From Diphasiastrum complanatum (Eukaryota > Streptophyta > Lycopodiopsida > Lycopodiales > Lycopodiaceae), in assembly GCA_029204225.1 (NCBI GenBank), contig CM055103.1, positions 44,735,229 through 44,799,228 of the forward strand: a stretch of DNA of 64,000 bases, read 5' to 3'. Of this stretch, positions 22,186 through 33,780 are shown piece after piece. Position numbers and translations under genes: made by a program. A model generated the notes under the pieces. The model was not told the DNA's origin. It ran no database searches and saw only the letters and a program-made list of their open reading frames with translations. Each line of letters begins with the position of its first letter. The stretch's first letter is position 1.

Positions 22186-23876
22186 GGGAGGGTAGAGAGA
22201 GAAACGAGGTAGCCGAAGCATTAGAGAGAGAAAGAAGGTAGCCAATGGAGATGGAGGGTAGAGAGAGAAACGAGGTAACCGACGTGAAGGTAGAGAGAGA
22301 AACGAGGTAACCGACGTGAAGAATCTAATCTCGACCGAGGGAATGCTCTCGATTGAGGAGGAGGACGTGAAGCAAATCAGAAACGTGCTTGATGTGCCGC
22401 TCCTAAAGCTTTTTCAAAGGAAGGAATCAGGAAGAAGTGTCTGGACCGAACCAAGGGATGTTAGCTGAGCCGGAAGGTCGCGTGAATCTGTTCTGCAGAA
22501 GGATTTTGAAAGGTTTGTTGTTTTGTTGCAGAATGAGATCACCAAGGAAGCAAGCCAGAGTTTCTAATTGATCCACTACGTGTTCCCAGAAGAAGGTTGT
22601 TGACAGATGCAAAATATGACAGACTCACAGGGGCGGTGATTCCGAGTGTTTTACAAGTTTATTATCTTAGATTGCAGATCTCCACAGCTTACAACAGTTC
22701 TTGCTGCTAAGCTGCAGTTGACCGACATCTTCAAGCAGACGCGATGAGCCGTCATCCAGAAATTGTAGTTTCTTTCAATGGACACAGTCTTCATGCAATT
22801 AGGGATGCTCCTAATCTGTACAAGCAAGCTACCTCAATTGTAGCCGCACCTTATCTGCCTTTCAATGCTATGGAATGCCGATGGAAAACCATCATCTCAT
22901 GGAATTTTTTTTTTCCATCGCCCATCTAAAAGTGCGCGATTCGGTTCTTCTTCAGCCTGGACCGTATGCGGATGTAATGCGAGTCGGAGAGCCATGGAAA
23001 AATCTTGACTGAGAGTTTGGATCGAATGAGAAGGCGAGTGAGAAGGTGAGGTGACCGAGAGAGATAGGGGAGAGTCGTGGAGAGTGACTTAGGTCTAGGT
23101 TTAGGTTATGGTTTAGGACTAGTTAGGGCAGGGTAGGGCTAGGATAAGGTCAGGTTAGGGTTATTTTATTTATTTATTTTATTTGAACTTCAAAATGAAG
23201 AATTTCAAAAAAATTTACAAAGGAAACGAACTTTGAATTGCTTCTCTCTCACTTTCAAAATTCTGGCAATTCTGACCCATCTCCACTAATTTGATCATAA
23301 CTTTCTCAATATTGATCCATAGCAAACAAATTCAGTACCTCTGAAAAGCTAACAACAAGTCTATCAGCCTATAGTATCAGATCAATAATTGAAGGTAATT
23401 TGATAGGTCGAATTAATCATAGAACAAGAGTGAAAACTTTAAAGAAAAAAAAACTAACAACACTAGAGCTACAAATCAAGATTTGTCATAACTTTTTGGA
23501 TACTAATCCAAATGATCTGCCATATGGATCGGATCAAAGCTAAGACAATTCTCTAAAATCCTATGGAAATAAATTTGAAATAAAAACTCAGATCAAATCT
23601 AAAAAAATCAAATCAAGTGAAAGCAAAATTCTAATCACCTATTTTGACTTCTCTTATCCAAATGGCTTGAAAATTGGTGCAAATCAAAGCTAAAACAAAG
23701 CTCTACAAAGCTATTGAATCAAATTAGAAGTAAAAAACGAAATTGAATGCTAAAAATTTGTTTGAACAGAACTGAAAATTTCAAAGTTAAAAATTAGCAA
23801 AAAGAAAGCTACAAAAACACTAAACTCATCAAATCTAATGGAATCCTAATAGAATCATCGTGAATCATGGATATAA
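22186..23876 (-). other. Leader of J, right part, with GA-rich minisatellite
   Basis: 22186-22320 repeats a unit of about 35 bases containing GTAGAGAGAGAAACGAGGTA four or so times with changes. The rest is non-coding and AT-rich, with a stretch of TAGGG/TTAGG-like words at 23090-23163. I see no gene in it. Confidence 0.5.
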
Positions 23877-23888
23877 GCTCTGATACCA
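23877..23888 (-). other. Initiator tRNA-Met primer-binding site of J
   Basis: TGGTATCAGAGC on the minus strand, five bases inside the 5' LTR. Confidence 0.85.
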
Positions 23889-23893
23889 AGAAA

Positions 23894-24427
23894 TGCCGTG
23901 CCAAATCCCAAGAAAATAGTAATAAAAATGAAATAAAGCTAGAAGCAAGAAAAGTACAAGACAATCATGATAGCATATCAATAGAAAGCTAGAAACATGG
24001 AGATCTCAATGGAATCACATTAGCAATGAAAGAAAGAGTACAATCAATGGAAATGGAACATTGATTCATGTGGATAGGGCATATGAGACCTAGCAATGGA
24101 GATCCCTATGGCTCACATTCACAAGGAAGCTAGAAGCTCTCACTTGCAAATGAGCCAAAAGATTCACAAAATGAGGTCTCTTGCCTAGTTATAGACAATG
24201 CTCTTACTTAGCTAAACATAACTATCTTGAAGAATAGTTAACCCTTGTTAAGCATTATTTAGCCTACATTGGGTCCTTAGTGGCCTATTATCCTTATTAA
24301 TTACTTTGAAGGGCCTAAAGAGGGAACTACCTTGTTCTTAAGGCTAATAGCTCCTTTTGGGCCTACAAAGCTTACAATGGATATTTTGATGCATTGATAA
24401 GCATAAATGTACTAAAAGTACATGACA
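23894..24427 (-). repeat. 5' LTR of J
   Basis: 534 bases matching 11862-12397, ending ACATGACA at the GTAGA target duplication (24428-24432). Its first bases have changed to TGCCGTG. Confidence 0.9.
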
Positions 24428-24432
24428 GTAGA

Positions 24433-25360
24433 TCACCTTCTTGTCATCTTCATATGCCAACAAAGAAGTGAAGTACTCTTTGTGAAAAGTCATGTGTGAA
24501 CTTGCTCCACTATCAATCCACCATGGATCTAGATCTCCATCATTAGCAAGCATACATGAAGACATCACAAAAGCATCATCATTTGAGTTTTGAACATCCA
24601 AACCATCTTCATCATGAGTAAGATTACCTTGCTTGTCACCTTGATTTCTCTTCTTCTTGTAGCACTCACTTGCAAAGTGTCCTTTGATGCCACAATAGAA
24701 ACACTTGAGCTTTTTGACCTATCTTTCCTTTTGACATTTGAAGAAGCCTCCCCTTGATCTTGCCCTTTAGACCACTTGCTTATCAAGACTTTGTACAATG
24801 TTAGCATGAGCATCCAACAATACATTAAGAATAACTTGAACAAGCTCTCCTTCTTTAATGCTCTCATCAATGCAAGCTAACTCATCATTCAAAGCCTTCA
24901 CTCTCAAAACAAAAATATTAGGACTTTCTTTATTCTTTTCAAATATTGAAAGAGTCAACACTCTAGAAAGAGACTTGGATTCATAAAGCTTCTTTAAAGA
25001 ATCCCAAGCATCCTTTGATGAAGTACTCCTACCAACTTCCTTAAGAAGTTCATTGGTAACATTCATCTTGATCATGTGCCGAGCTCTTTTGGCCCTCTTG
25101 TCATACCTCATTTGTTCTTGTTGTGTTGTTGGCCTCTCCTCCAAATCTACAACAATATCCAAAGCATCATTCATCTCAAGAAGTGATTCCATCCTCACTT
25201 TCCATAATGAATAGTTGCTTGAGGTAAGCCTATCATTGCCTTTTAACATGTATCCACTTGATGTAGCCATGTTGCAATGACTTGATCCTTCTCTTTCAAC
25301 CTGGTTCAATGCACAAGACACTCTTTTGAGATACAACAAATGTTTCCAAAATGAAATCAC
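24433..25360 (-). pseudogene. Gag and protease of copia element H
   Basis: The Gag frame 24767-25360 starts within an upstream extension; the likely start is MATSSGYMLKGNDRLTSSNY near 25270. It continues with YSLWKVRMESLL, KDAWDSLKKLYESK, and a region with FVLRVKALNDEL. A zinc knuckle of the form CX2CX4HX4C (CFYCGIKGHFASEC) lies at about 24670-24715 in a shifted frame. The protease motif WWIDSGASSHMT lies in 24344-24601. The protease is interrupted at 24432 by J. The protease-to-integrase continuation is on the other side of J at 11233-11856. Confidence 0.85.
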
Positions 25361-25850
25361 AAATATATGGAACCTCTCAATTCTCTTCTAGCACTTATAT
25401 ATAGCAAATCAACACATAGAATGTAGAAATCTTGATCACCCTATGATCTATTCTCAATCTAATGACTCTTGCCACTTCCTAAGATTGAAACACACTCAAA
25501 CGAAGTTCAGTAACCTCACAATCTAGATATCCAATCAAAATTAGGATTTTGACAAAATCACAAAGAATTGATTATTTCAAATTCTACATGCAATTGTCTA
25601 AAACTTGATATGCAATCTTGTAGCCTCAAGTGAGACCTATCTACTGCATCCAAAATAGGCTATTTCCAGTAAGTATGGTGTGAAATCAAAATTCATCAAG
25701 TTCTATAACCTAAAATGAGTTTTGATCTACAAAAGATCCAATCTACATGTGCAAGAAACTCGATTTTTGGATAGAAAGCAATCTAGCATGGTCTAGCATT
25801 GATATCTTCACCAAATTCTTGATTAATGTACTTTCACAAATTGCAACACA
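25361..25850 (-). other. Leader of copia element H
   Basis: Non-coding sequence between the gag start and the primer site; nothing else seen. Confidence 0.5.
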
Positions 25851-26190
25851 AGACCTGATACCATGTGAAGAATTTTAGATCAATTAAGATCCAATTTCAT
25901 AGAATGATCTTGGGTTAGAAATTGATCAAATTTACCACTCTGGCCAATGTGAAGAAATCAACATCTACTTTATGAAAGAGATGCAAACTCACTAAGAATC
26001 TGATCAGCATCAAACATAAGATATGATGAAGTTGCTTTCTATACAAAAACAATAAGCTACTGCATTTCACACGTGCATCAAGAAACATTTAAAATGCAAC
26101 TAGTTTCACAAACTTGATAGTCATGGCTGGAATGCAGTATTATCATGATGTACGAAATTGCTTCAAGGGTTGTACAAATGTGGTGTCCCA
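25851..26190 (-). repeat. Primer site and 5' LTR of copia element H
   Basis: On the minus strand TGGTATCAGGTC at 25851-25862 is a near match to the initiator tRNA-Met site. It is followed outward on the plus strand by TGTGAAGAATTT, an LTR-like end. The outer end is not fixed, since the 3' LTR is missing; a poly-T run at 26191 is a plausible limit. Confidence 0.55.
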
Positions 26191-26569
26191 CTTTTTTTTT
26201 TTTTTTTTTAGTGAGAGTAAAAAAAGAAAAGAGTAAGTAAATATTGATCAGTATGGGTGAAAAATTAAAAACAGAAATGGATGGATCTAATGGATGAACA
26301 CTATGACGGTTACACTGTCAGGGGGAGATGGAAGAAGGAATGGACAGAAAAGTGGACGTTGTGGCGACGCGGATGGTAACTAATGTGGAGGACAGCTAGC
26401 AATGACGGTGTCGGGGTGGGTGGGGTCTGGGGGACTATGCTGGCCCCCAACACTAAACAATATGACTTGTATGCAATCGATTGAGCGGGAGATTGAGGTA
26501 TCAAGTCACTAGTTGATGAGACAATTTTTTTTTTAAGATTTTTTTGAGTACTGATCATATTGATCTAAG
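26191..26569. other. Unassigned spacer
   Basis: Starts with an 18-base T run. No coding region or repeat partner recognised. Confidence 0.4.
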
Positions 26570-27245
26570 ATTCATTCACTTGGTTGAGTCCAGGGGTGTT
26601 GGATCTTGATGGATGTTATGACTGCAATCTAGATTTGAGAAGATCTGATCAGTTTCAATTGGCTAATAGAAAGATTTTAGCCTTTTTTTTTTTTTGTTTT
26701 TTCTAGATATCTCTCTGATCCTAGCTCTGATTGGTCTGAGATTTTCATAGTAGACATCTTTCTATTGATCCTATCTGTGAGAGTTACTCAGTGCGAGGGT
26801 TGGCCTTGCAAGGGTTCTTTATACTGTTTTGCAATAAAAAAAAAAACCAACTTTCTTGCTATCTACTGGGAGTTAACTCTCGCTCTTTCAACAGTGGCTA
26901 GATCTGGATCAGATCTAACTTATGTCAAACTTGCGAAGGTTCTGGATAGGTTTTTTCCTTACAACTTCATCAAATCTTCATATGAACTATGGATCTCAAG
27001 GTGAATAAGCGGGCATTGGTGGAACGGTGTCACCGAGAGCCTGCCTGCTCCATAGCCTGCTCCATAGCCTAAGTTACTTACCAATGGTGTGAGAGTTATT
27101 GATGTTTGTGAGGGTTCTTGATCACTTTTTGGCTTATAGATCAATCAATAATTCAAACTAACTCTCGCAGGTTTTTTTTGTATACCTATCTCAGTGAGAT
27201 AGAGCTTCAAAATTTTTTGCGAGGGTTATTGTTGGCTGATTCTGA
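26570..27245 (-). other. Leader fragment N of the A/B gypsy family
   Basis: It resembles the copy B leader at 35050-35760 (shared GTTGGATCTTG, GCTCTGATTGG, and ATCTGG/AGATCTAAC words). It carries the GCGAGGGTT/AACTCTCGC motif several times. It is on the same strand as B. No gag follows. Confidence 0.6.
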
Positions 27246-28652
27246 CAAATTCCCAAGATACCAGGCCCGAGCTACCCAAGAGCACATCTCGCCTTAGACC
27301 AAAGAGGTCTCTGAAGAAGAGATGATGAAGAATGAGAGCCGAGGAATACTAGTTAAAAATGACAAGTAGAAACTGTGTGAGCTTCATGGTGAATCCCGAA
27401 AGATGGAATGACCATGTAGGAACTAGTATTTCTATGCATTTGTGATAAATGCAAGTAGACCTCTCTTAGAAAAATTGAGTGAGCCACTTTTTGATGGTGA
27501 CCTCTAGTGGAGAAGCTAATTCCACTTGTAATTTGTGTTATTTGAAATTGTCACTAGGATGCCACCTAAGGAGCTCTCTTGCTTATTTAAGAGACTCCCC
27601 CTTTGTAGAAGAGAGCTTTTAATGCATTGTATCTACTCCATGTACAAATGAGAAGATCCTCCATGAGTTTTGATATAACGCTAAGCTCTTTGATCATGAT
27701 TGTTTTCTTGAGTGATGCTCTTATGATCATGCCCTTCCATTCCTTGTGTGTGGTTGTGGATTTAGTGTAGTTGTGGATTAATTGTGGAATAGAGTAGCGT
27801 GGATTAACTTTCTTGCTTTGTGAATTAAAGTAGGAATTAGCATTGTGGTAAACCATTTAGGCTGGGATTGTGATTTAGTTCTTGCAAATCCTATGATATC
27901 CCATTTCTTGATATTCTTGGAAGTCCAAGAATCAAGAAATGTGTGTTTTTTTTCTTGGACTCTCAATCAAAATGTTGTTTAGTTCTTGTTTCTTGATTCT
28001 TGCGTTTTGGTGAAATGTGTGTGTTAGATTAGTTTCAGTTTTCAAGAACCTGTTCATTCGATTATGCTACATTAGAAATAGGATTTCATTGGTGTTCAAC
28101 CTTGTTGTAGTCTGAGCACCTTGATTTGCATGTTTGGTTTGAATGCATGTGAATACGGTTCAAGAGAGAACTTCCCGAGTGTCCTTTGACAAGCATGACA
28201 TTACTAAACGATTTCAAACATTCTGCCTGACCTGGGCATTGAAACGAGACAGAGAAACACCAAGAAATTGCCAAAGAAGCCTGGTAATAGGCAGAACAAG
28301 AAGTAGAACCACCTGTAACCAGAGAACTAAAGAAAGAACCAGTAGACATATCTGAGTTCCTCCAGCATTGTCATCATCCATAGTCTACAGAATCACCAAT
28401 CCAAAATCTTGATGACTGTGAAGACAATTTGTTTGGACTGATCTCTCACACATTCCGCTCATCACAGTTACCACAACACTACACACACGTCCATTCAGGT
28501 TCTAACAGATTCTCCAGCTCTTGAACAACTTCCATATCACATAAAACGAATCAAGATTCACTATAAAACCAGGTTCCACTAAAATACAACCTGCACTCAG
28601 ATCTACACTCACATGTAGAATGGCTATTCAGATCTACAGTGATCAAACAAAC
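27246..28652. other. Unassigned retroelement-like sequence
   Basis: I see no convincing coding region. 27330-28060 has the look of an LTR (stops before it in a polar frame, then TTATTTAAGAGAC at about 27573 as a TATA-like site), but no second copy is present to confirm it. Confidence 0.35.
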
Positions 28653-28759
28653 TGCAAATGATCTGCACGACACCTGCATACCTGCACACGACAAGCAACC
28701 TGCAAACGATCTGCACGACACCTGCAAACCACCTGCATAACTGCACACGACAAGCAACC
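28653..28759. repeat. Tandem duplication, unit about 48-59 bp
   Basis: Two adjacent copies of a unit starting TGCAAAYGATCTGCACGACA and ending GACAAGCAACC (28653-28700 and 28701-28759; the second is longer by a small internal repeat). Confidence 0.85.
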
Positions 28760-29599
28760 GACCTCCACACCTGACCGCCGAGTCCTACAAGCACCTTCAT
28801 TCCCTCCTACCCGAGCCGCCCAACACGCCTCCTTCACTCCAATCTCGCCCGAGCCCTCATGCACTCCCATCTTGCTCGAGCCGCCCCTGCACGACCTCCT
28901 TCACTCCCATCTCGTCCGAGCCCTCCTTCACTCCCATCTTGGCAGACTCCGAGCCTCTCCACATCACTCATCCATCAGCCGACGACATTACTTACTCCTT
29001 TCTCAGCCGAGACATACACTCCTTCCTTACCTGATTAATTCAATTCATGCCCTAACCCAGCCACCTTCACTCCTACATCAAGTGAATCCTTAGCTTATCC
29101 GAATCCTTAACTTAGCCATTAACCAACTCCTTACCCACGTCCTTAACTAACCCATTGACTGAATCCTTAGTTACCCATTAACCGACTCATTACCTTACTC
29201 ACAACCGGACTCCTTAGCACCTCCATTACCCGAGTCCTTAGCAAACCCATTAACCGAGCACCTAACTTACCTATTAACCAAGTCCTAGCCTTACCAAATA
29301 ACCAGTGCAAAAAAAAAAAAAAAAAACCTATACAAAAAACCAAAAAATACACCTTACCCAATGGAACACCACTACGATCCCAATTCGACAAAAGACTATC
29401 CACCCGAAATGGTGTCACCTACTTCTGAGCAAGTCCGCCAACAACATAGGTTCTCTTGAATGAAATCCCAAATACACGACCACAAACCCATTCGAGAGAC
29501 GGGAATCTACTAGAGCCAAATCTTCACATGCATGAGGCCATTTAAATGGTGCTGAATCATCACAGGCCAAAACACACCTTAATGGAGCATTTGCTGACC
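28760..29599. repeat. C-rich leader with short degenerate tandem repeats
   Basis: 28780-28960 repeats CTCCTTCACTCCCATCT and CCGAGCC words. 29085-29305 holds about nine degenerate units of 22-25 bases around TCCTTAACTTACCCATTAACC. It lies upstream of a gag fragment and is probably the leader of that element (M). No gene is visible; Cys-rich frames on the minus strand are products of the repeats. Confidence 0.6.
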
Positions 29600-30595
29600 A
29601 CGGAGCTCATATCGAGAAGCAAACCCCAAAGTTAGATCTACCCGAGTACGACGTTAGTTCAGACCCTCAAATATTTTTACAAGTCTTTGAGAATGCGTGC
29701 GAAGTTATGGCGAAACATCCAATGATGGTCCAACTGTTTTCAATGACCATGATTGATAAAGCACATGAATGGTTTTTTAACCTAGATCGTGAAGATACAC
29801 TAGACTGGTCTATATTGAAAGAGTCCTTTAACAAACGTTTCAAGCCCTTTCGTTCGATAGAAAGCCCTTTTGTGAAATTGTGTAACATCAAGATGGCAAA
29901 AGATGAGAAAGTACGAGACTATATCGAATGTTTCAAGCACTTAAAAAGTCAAGCACACAAACAGCCCACCGAAAAGATGATCATTATCTGGTTCTTAGTA
30001 GGCCTTCCAAGATGGATTAGACGTGAGCTTAGATCTAATGACGAATATGAGAGCTTAAAGACAACTATGTCTGACGCCATCAGGGAGAAAGATGAAGGAT
30101 CAGATGTTGACAATTGTAGAGAAAAGAGCACGTCATGTTGTCCATGAATCGAAGCTGAGAACGAGGATACTCTGATCAGCTTTGGAAATCATAGGTGGAG
30201 TTGCTTAACAAGCAACATCAATTGCAAATGGAGAAACCTTGAAGTCTATGGAGTTTCGAGACACCTTGAAGTCTATCCAAAGTAATATGTCTGGTTAGCT
30301 ACTCCCTAGATAGGTACACTATAGACGCAAAGACATTTGGTGCCAACACTGTAGGGCTACGCATCCTATTAATGATTGCCCTTCATTTCAGCCTATTCAC
30401 ACAAATCCTATACAATGATATGAAGAACAACCATCCCAATCTAGACATTCCTTGCCTTATCATGAACACCATCTAGAAAATCTAGAAGTACTCGCCATAC
30501 AAGATGGCTATGCGATTGCACAAGGGCCAATGAAGGGCCAAATCTGAGTAGCTGATGGTATTTTGCGTTGGATCACCTGTTTGGTGCCAGAGTTG
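29600..30595 (+). pseudogene. Gag of gypsy copy M (divergent member)
   Basis: The frame is open from about 29620. It reads LPEYDVSSDPQIFLQVFENACEVM, MIDKAHEWFFNL, WSILKESFNKRFKPFRSIESPF, KVRDYIECFKHL and IIWFLVGLPRWIRRELRS, a capsid core parallel to copies A and B. It ends at 30147. After breaks, a zinc knuckle WCQHCRATHPINDC (CX2CX3HX4C) lies at about 30339-30380, equal in position to knuckle 1 of copy C. The remaining knuckles are not recognisable before the opposite-strand element D begins. Confidence 0.8.
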
Positions 30596-31860
30596 TCAGA
30601 AGATGAGGACACTTTCTGTAAAGGGTAAAGGAAAATGATCCTTTTTGGTGACTGCATTTAGCGCCTTCAGATTCACACAAATTCGCATTTTGCCATCAGT
30701 TAATGGTATAGAATCAGTAGGTACTGGATCCGCTACTGGTTCTTTCTGCTTCTGTGCTCTGGTGACCACCATCACGGGTACACTTGTTTTATTCTGAGCT
30801 ATTGGTCTTCGCTTGATTGTTATCAAATTTACAGGAGCTATAGTTGGTGGTGGCTTCGGTCTTGCTGGATAGTCTTTATAGCAATGCCCATAATCACAGT
30901 CATGATAAAATGGTACAAATTTATCTTTATTTGGACATTCTGCAACTCTGTGATTTTCTCCACATGCAAAGCATCCAAGTGGTGGTCTGGTCCAATTTCT
31001 AGATGCTTGTTGTTGCGTATCAGCATAAATAACATATTGTTATGAAGATCCACCTTCTTGATCATAATCATAGGTCCATTGTTCGGCACTTCTGTACGGT
31101 TCTGATTCCATCAAATTGGCAGGAGGAGCGAAATGCTTTGGTGGGGCAGGTAAGGCTAATCGTTTCGGATATCCAAGAGCAGATTGTCGAGGTCTGGCTG
31201 CTGGATTTCCTCCATATTGTGATTCTCGATATCCCATTTGGGCATACTGTTGCTGAATTATCCGAGGATTTAAGTTGCAAAAAGCAATCTCATGATCAAG
31301 CGAATTACACAAATGGCATACACTGATTTCCATTCATTTTTTCAATTGAGGACACTCATTCACTGTGTGATTTTCTGTACAAATAGAACACCAGACATTT
31401 TCCCGAGTAGGAAAAGTCTTTGCAAACTTCTCAGGTTCCTTTTTCACTTGTCCATAGAAATCTTCCAGTGCTTTGGTCTTCTCATCAAATTGTGACTACA
31501 ACTTTTCCATCTGTTTCTGATGGTTCTTCCCGAGTTTCTCAAATTCATTGAGCATCATTTCTGCAGTAGCGTTGACATTCATTGATGCAATAGTGGTGGA
31601 TGTCGTAGTGGTCTGCCCTGGTGTATAAGGCAACATACTGATATTCGGCTCATCATCTGAATCTTCATCCTCCTCTCGAATTGCATCATCCATAGCATTT
31701 TGCAAAAGTGCATAATCATTATCTAAAAATTTCGTCATAGACTTCACAAGATTTAGCATAGATCTGAAAAAGTCTAAATGGATCTGTTAATCCATTGTAT
31801 TTTGGTAGATCCAAATGAGGTGCTCTTCTAACAATGATTGGCTTAACTTCTTGAGGAGCA
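30596..31860 (-). pseudogene. Gag of gypsy copy D, fused in frame to a reverse transcriptase fragment
   Basis: On the minus strand, 31496-31759 gives the end of the capsid and linker (MDDAIREEDEDSDDE, AEMMLNEFEKLGKN). 31040-31333 gives knuckle 2 (CHLCNSLDHEIAFC) and the glutamine/proline linker. Knuckle 3 and the degenerate knuckle 4 (CDYGHCYKDY) follow at about 30880-31000. The last frame, 30596-30826, runs from Gag (VMVVTRAQKQKEPVADPVP) without a stop into KMRICVNLKALNAVTKKDHFPLPF, which is reverse transcriptase. The Gag C-terminus, protease and reverse transcriptase entry are deleted. It is about as well preserved as copy C, to which it is closely related. Confidence 0.85.
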
Positions 31861-33062
31861 CCTCCAGGACAGCCATCTTCACAGATTCAGATTAAGCAGA
31901 CAATGAGCTTGGATCTAGATTTTCAATCAAAATGATCTCAGATCAGATCTGCTAGATCTATCAGATTTCTAAAAAAAGATTTTGAAATTCAATCAATCGA
32001 TACTTCTCAAAAATGAAAAATTTCTCAGAATCCAAATCAGACTATATTAGATTTGACCCAAAGTTTGACAAAGACTTGATCGGGAAAATTAGAACCTAAA
32101 AATAGTACTGGCTAAGGTTTCCTAGTCAAAGATTGGCTTGGCGAAGGTTCAGTAGTGCTATTTTGGAAAAAAAAAACTCTCTGATCAAGTTTTTTTGACA
32201 ATTTCTATGCAAATAACCTTCGCCAAACTCTCAGATTCGAAATCTAACATAGATAAAGCTAGGGTAGAGCAGTGAAGGTTTTTGGCACACAAAAACACAG
32301 TTTATATAGTTTGGCGAAGGTAAAAATCAAGATTTTCCATGATTTGGATAGGAAGAATGTTTGTCGAACTCAAAAATAATATTTTACTATAAATAAAATG
32401 TTCTGGAAACTTGACGAAGGTTTTGGCATAGAATCAAGAGTAATACTGGTATTTTTGCAAAAAAGAGACTTTTCTGACAAAAATATGGCAATATGACAAC
32501 TGATCCTCTGAGAAAACCTTTTATATCTAATATTATTCTTCGCCGATTTGGCAGTAGATAGATCTGAATCACACCTATGCACAGTGAATCGGACGAAGGT
32601 TCTTATCATGTATTTTTTAGGATTTTGATAATTTTTGGTGTTTTTTGATGGTTTTTCTGATGTTTCTGGAAATCTGCTGGGAAGGATTGTTCGCCCTTCA
32701 AACTGAAGGTCCTCTGATCAAAACCAAAGGTGTCTACAACTTGGCAAAGGTTTCCTGAAAGAGGGCAAAAAGTTATCAGCTCTGATGATGATTTTTGCCT
32801 CCTTTTGACCACAATTTGACAAATTTGACCGATTTTTGTTGTTTTTTTCTGATATTTCAGATCCAAATGGATCTTAAGATTGGTGATCTGAATAGCTTTT
32901 CCTATTCCACAATCAAATTAGAATTCAGACAAGCAAATTCACTCAAATCAAGCAAAATCACTCCAAAACTAACCCTAAATGCAGATCTAACACTATTCAT
33001 GCAATGACAAGATGCCTAATGCAAGCTAACCATCCAACAAACATGCTGCAAACTAGCGTAGC
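31861..33062 (-). other. Leader of gypsy copy D
   Basis: No coding region. The word GCGAAGGTT, or its reverse AACCTTCGC, recurs about eight to ten times with changes, in both orientations. This is a diverged form of the motif in leaders A and B. Confidence 0.6.
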
Positions 33063-33080
33063 TCCCCGGCAACGGCGCCA
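33063..33080 (-). other. tRNA-Asp-type primer-binding site of gypsy D
   Basis: TGGCGCCGTTGCCGGGGA on the minus strand, a perfect example of the primer site used by Tat/Athila/Ogre-like gypsy elements. Confidence 0.9.
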
Positions 33081-33084
33081 AAAT

Positions 33085-33780
33085 TGTAGTGGGTTTCTTT
33101 CCTTGCCTAACCTCAATCCAAAATCTAATCAATCTAGCATCAAAGAGATGAAGTTAGTTGTCACGCATAGATTAGTTCCCATGAGAGCGATAAAATAGTT
33201 CAGACTTCAACATGAATGGAAGATTCACATCCAACTCTAACATCCATTAACCCTAAGCATTAACACTACATCCACTAACACTAGATCCACAACAAGATAG
33301 CTTACTCTTTCTCTCTCTCCCTTTCTCTCTCATAGAAAGTATAATAACATGCAATCCCAATAACAATCAAATCCAACAAGCAAAACACAAATAAAGCATG
33401 AGAGATGGAGGAAAAGTGATAGAGAGCAAGGACATTCATAAATCCATTTCACAAGAGAACCAATATGCTTTATCAAAATGAAGAAATAAAACATGTGTAG
33501 GAACTCGAGTTGGTCCCTTTTTATAGTAGAGAGGAGGACCCCAGCCTCTGAATCCTATTGGTCCATTTCTGCCTCCCTAATCATTCAAATTTTTAAAAAG
33601 GGTGAGAACCATCCAAATTGGAGGGAAACCCAACTTTATTCACTAACTTGACATTTAGGCCCTGCGACATTAAAAGTCTCGCAAGCAGACCTAAAGTCCT
33701 TTTATTGACTTTCTAATCAAATAACTATGTGATCATCGGGTTGGACTTACACACGCAGGGTGCCAAATACATCTCACTTA
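33085..33780 (-). repeat. 5' LTR of gypsy D
   Basis: The inner end is ...CCCACTACA on the minus strand, four bases from the primer site. A minus-strand TATA box lies inside, and CT/GA-rich tracts follow it. The outer end lies somewhere in 33750-33780, where copy B gag begins. No 3' LTR of D was found. Confidence 0.65.
33515..33525 (-). promoter_or_regulatory. TATA box of LTR D
   Basis: TATAAAAAGGG on the minus strand, in the middle of the LTR. Confidence 0.55.

Larger units (their letters stand above)
11862..24427 (-). mobile_element. Ty3-gypsy chromovirus J (nested insertion, LTR to LTR)
   Basis: A 12.6-kb minus-strand unit with two similar LTRs (11862-12397 and 23894-24427) and a perfect GTAGA target duplication (11857-11861 and 24428-24432). 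It has an initiator tRNA-Met primer site (23877-23888) and a polypurine tract (AAGTAAGGGGAA on the minus strand at 12398-12409). Gene order on the minus strand is gag, protease, reverse transcriptase, RNase H, integrase, chromodomain. It inserted into the protease region of copia element H. Much of the length comes from inserts inside it: about 12991-13990 in the integrase tail, and 19003-22154 in the leader. Confidence 0.9.

Noticed and set aside
23090-23163. TTTAGG/TTAGGG-like words suggesting an interstitial telomere
   Set aside because: The words are irregular and not in a steady 7-base register; they lie inside the leader of J.
28551-28870. Cys/Arg-rich small frames on the minus strand resembling a secreted peptide
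   Set aside because: The cysteines come from the tandem CTGCA words; there is no steady signal peptide or homologue, and the frames change with repeat number.
28653-29305. Regularly spaced repeats that could be mistaken for a CRISPR array
   Set aside because: The units are degenerate, spacers are not distinct, and this is plant nuclear DNA.
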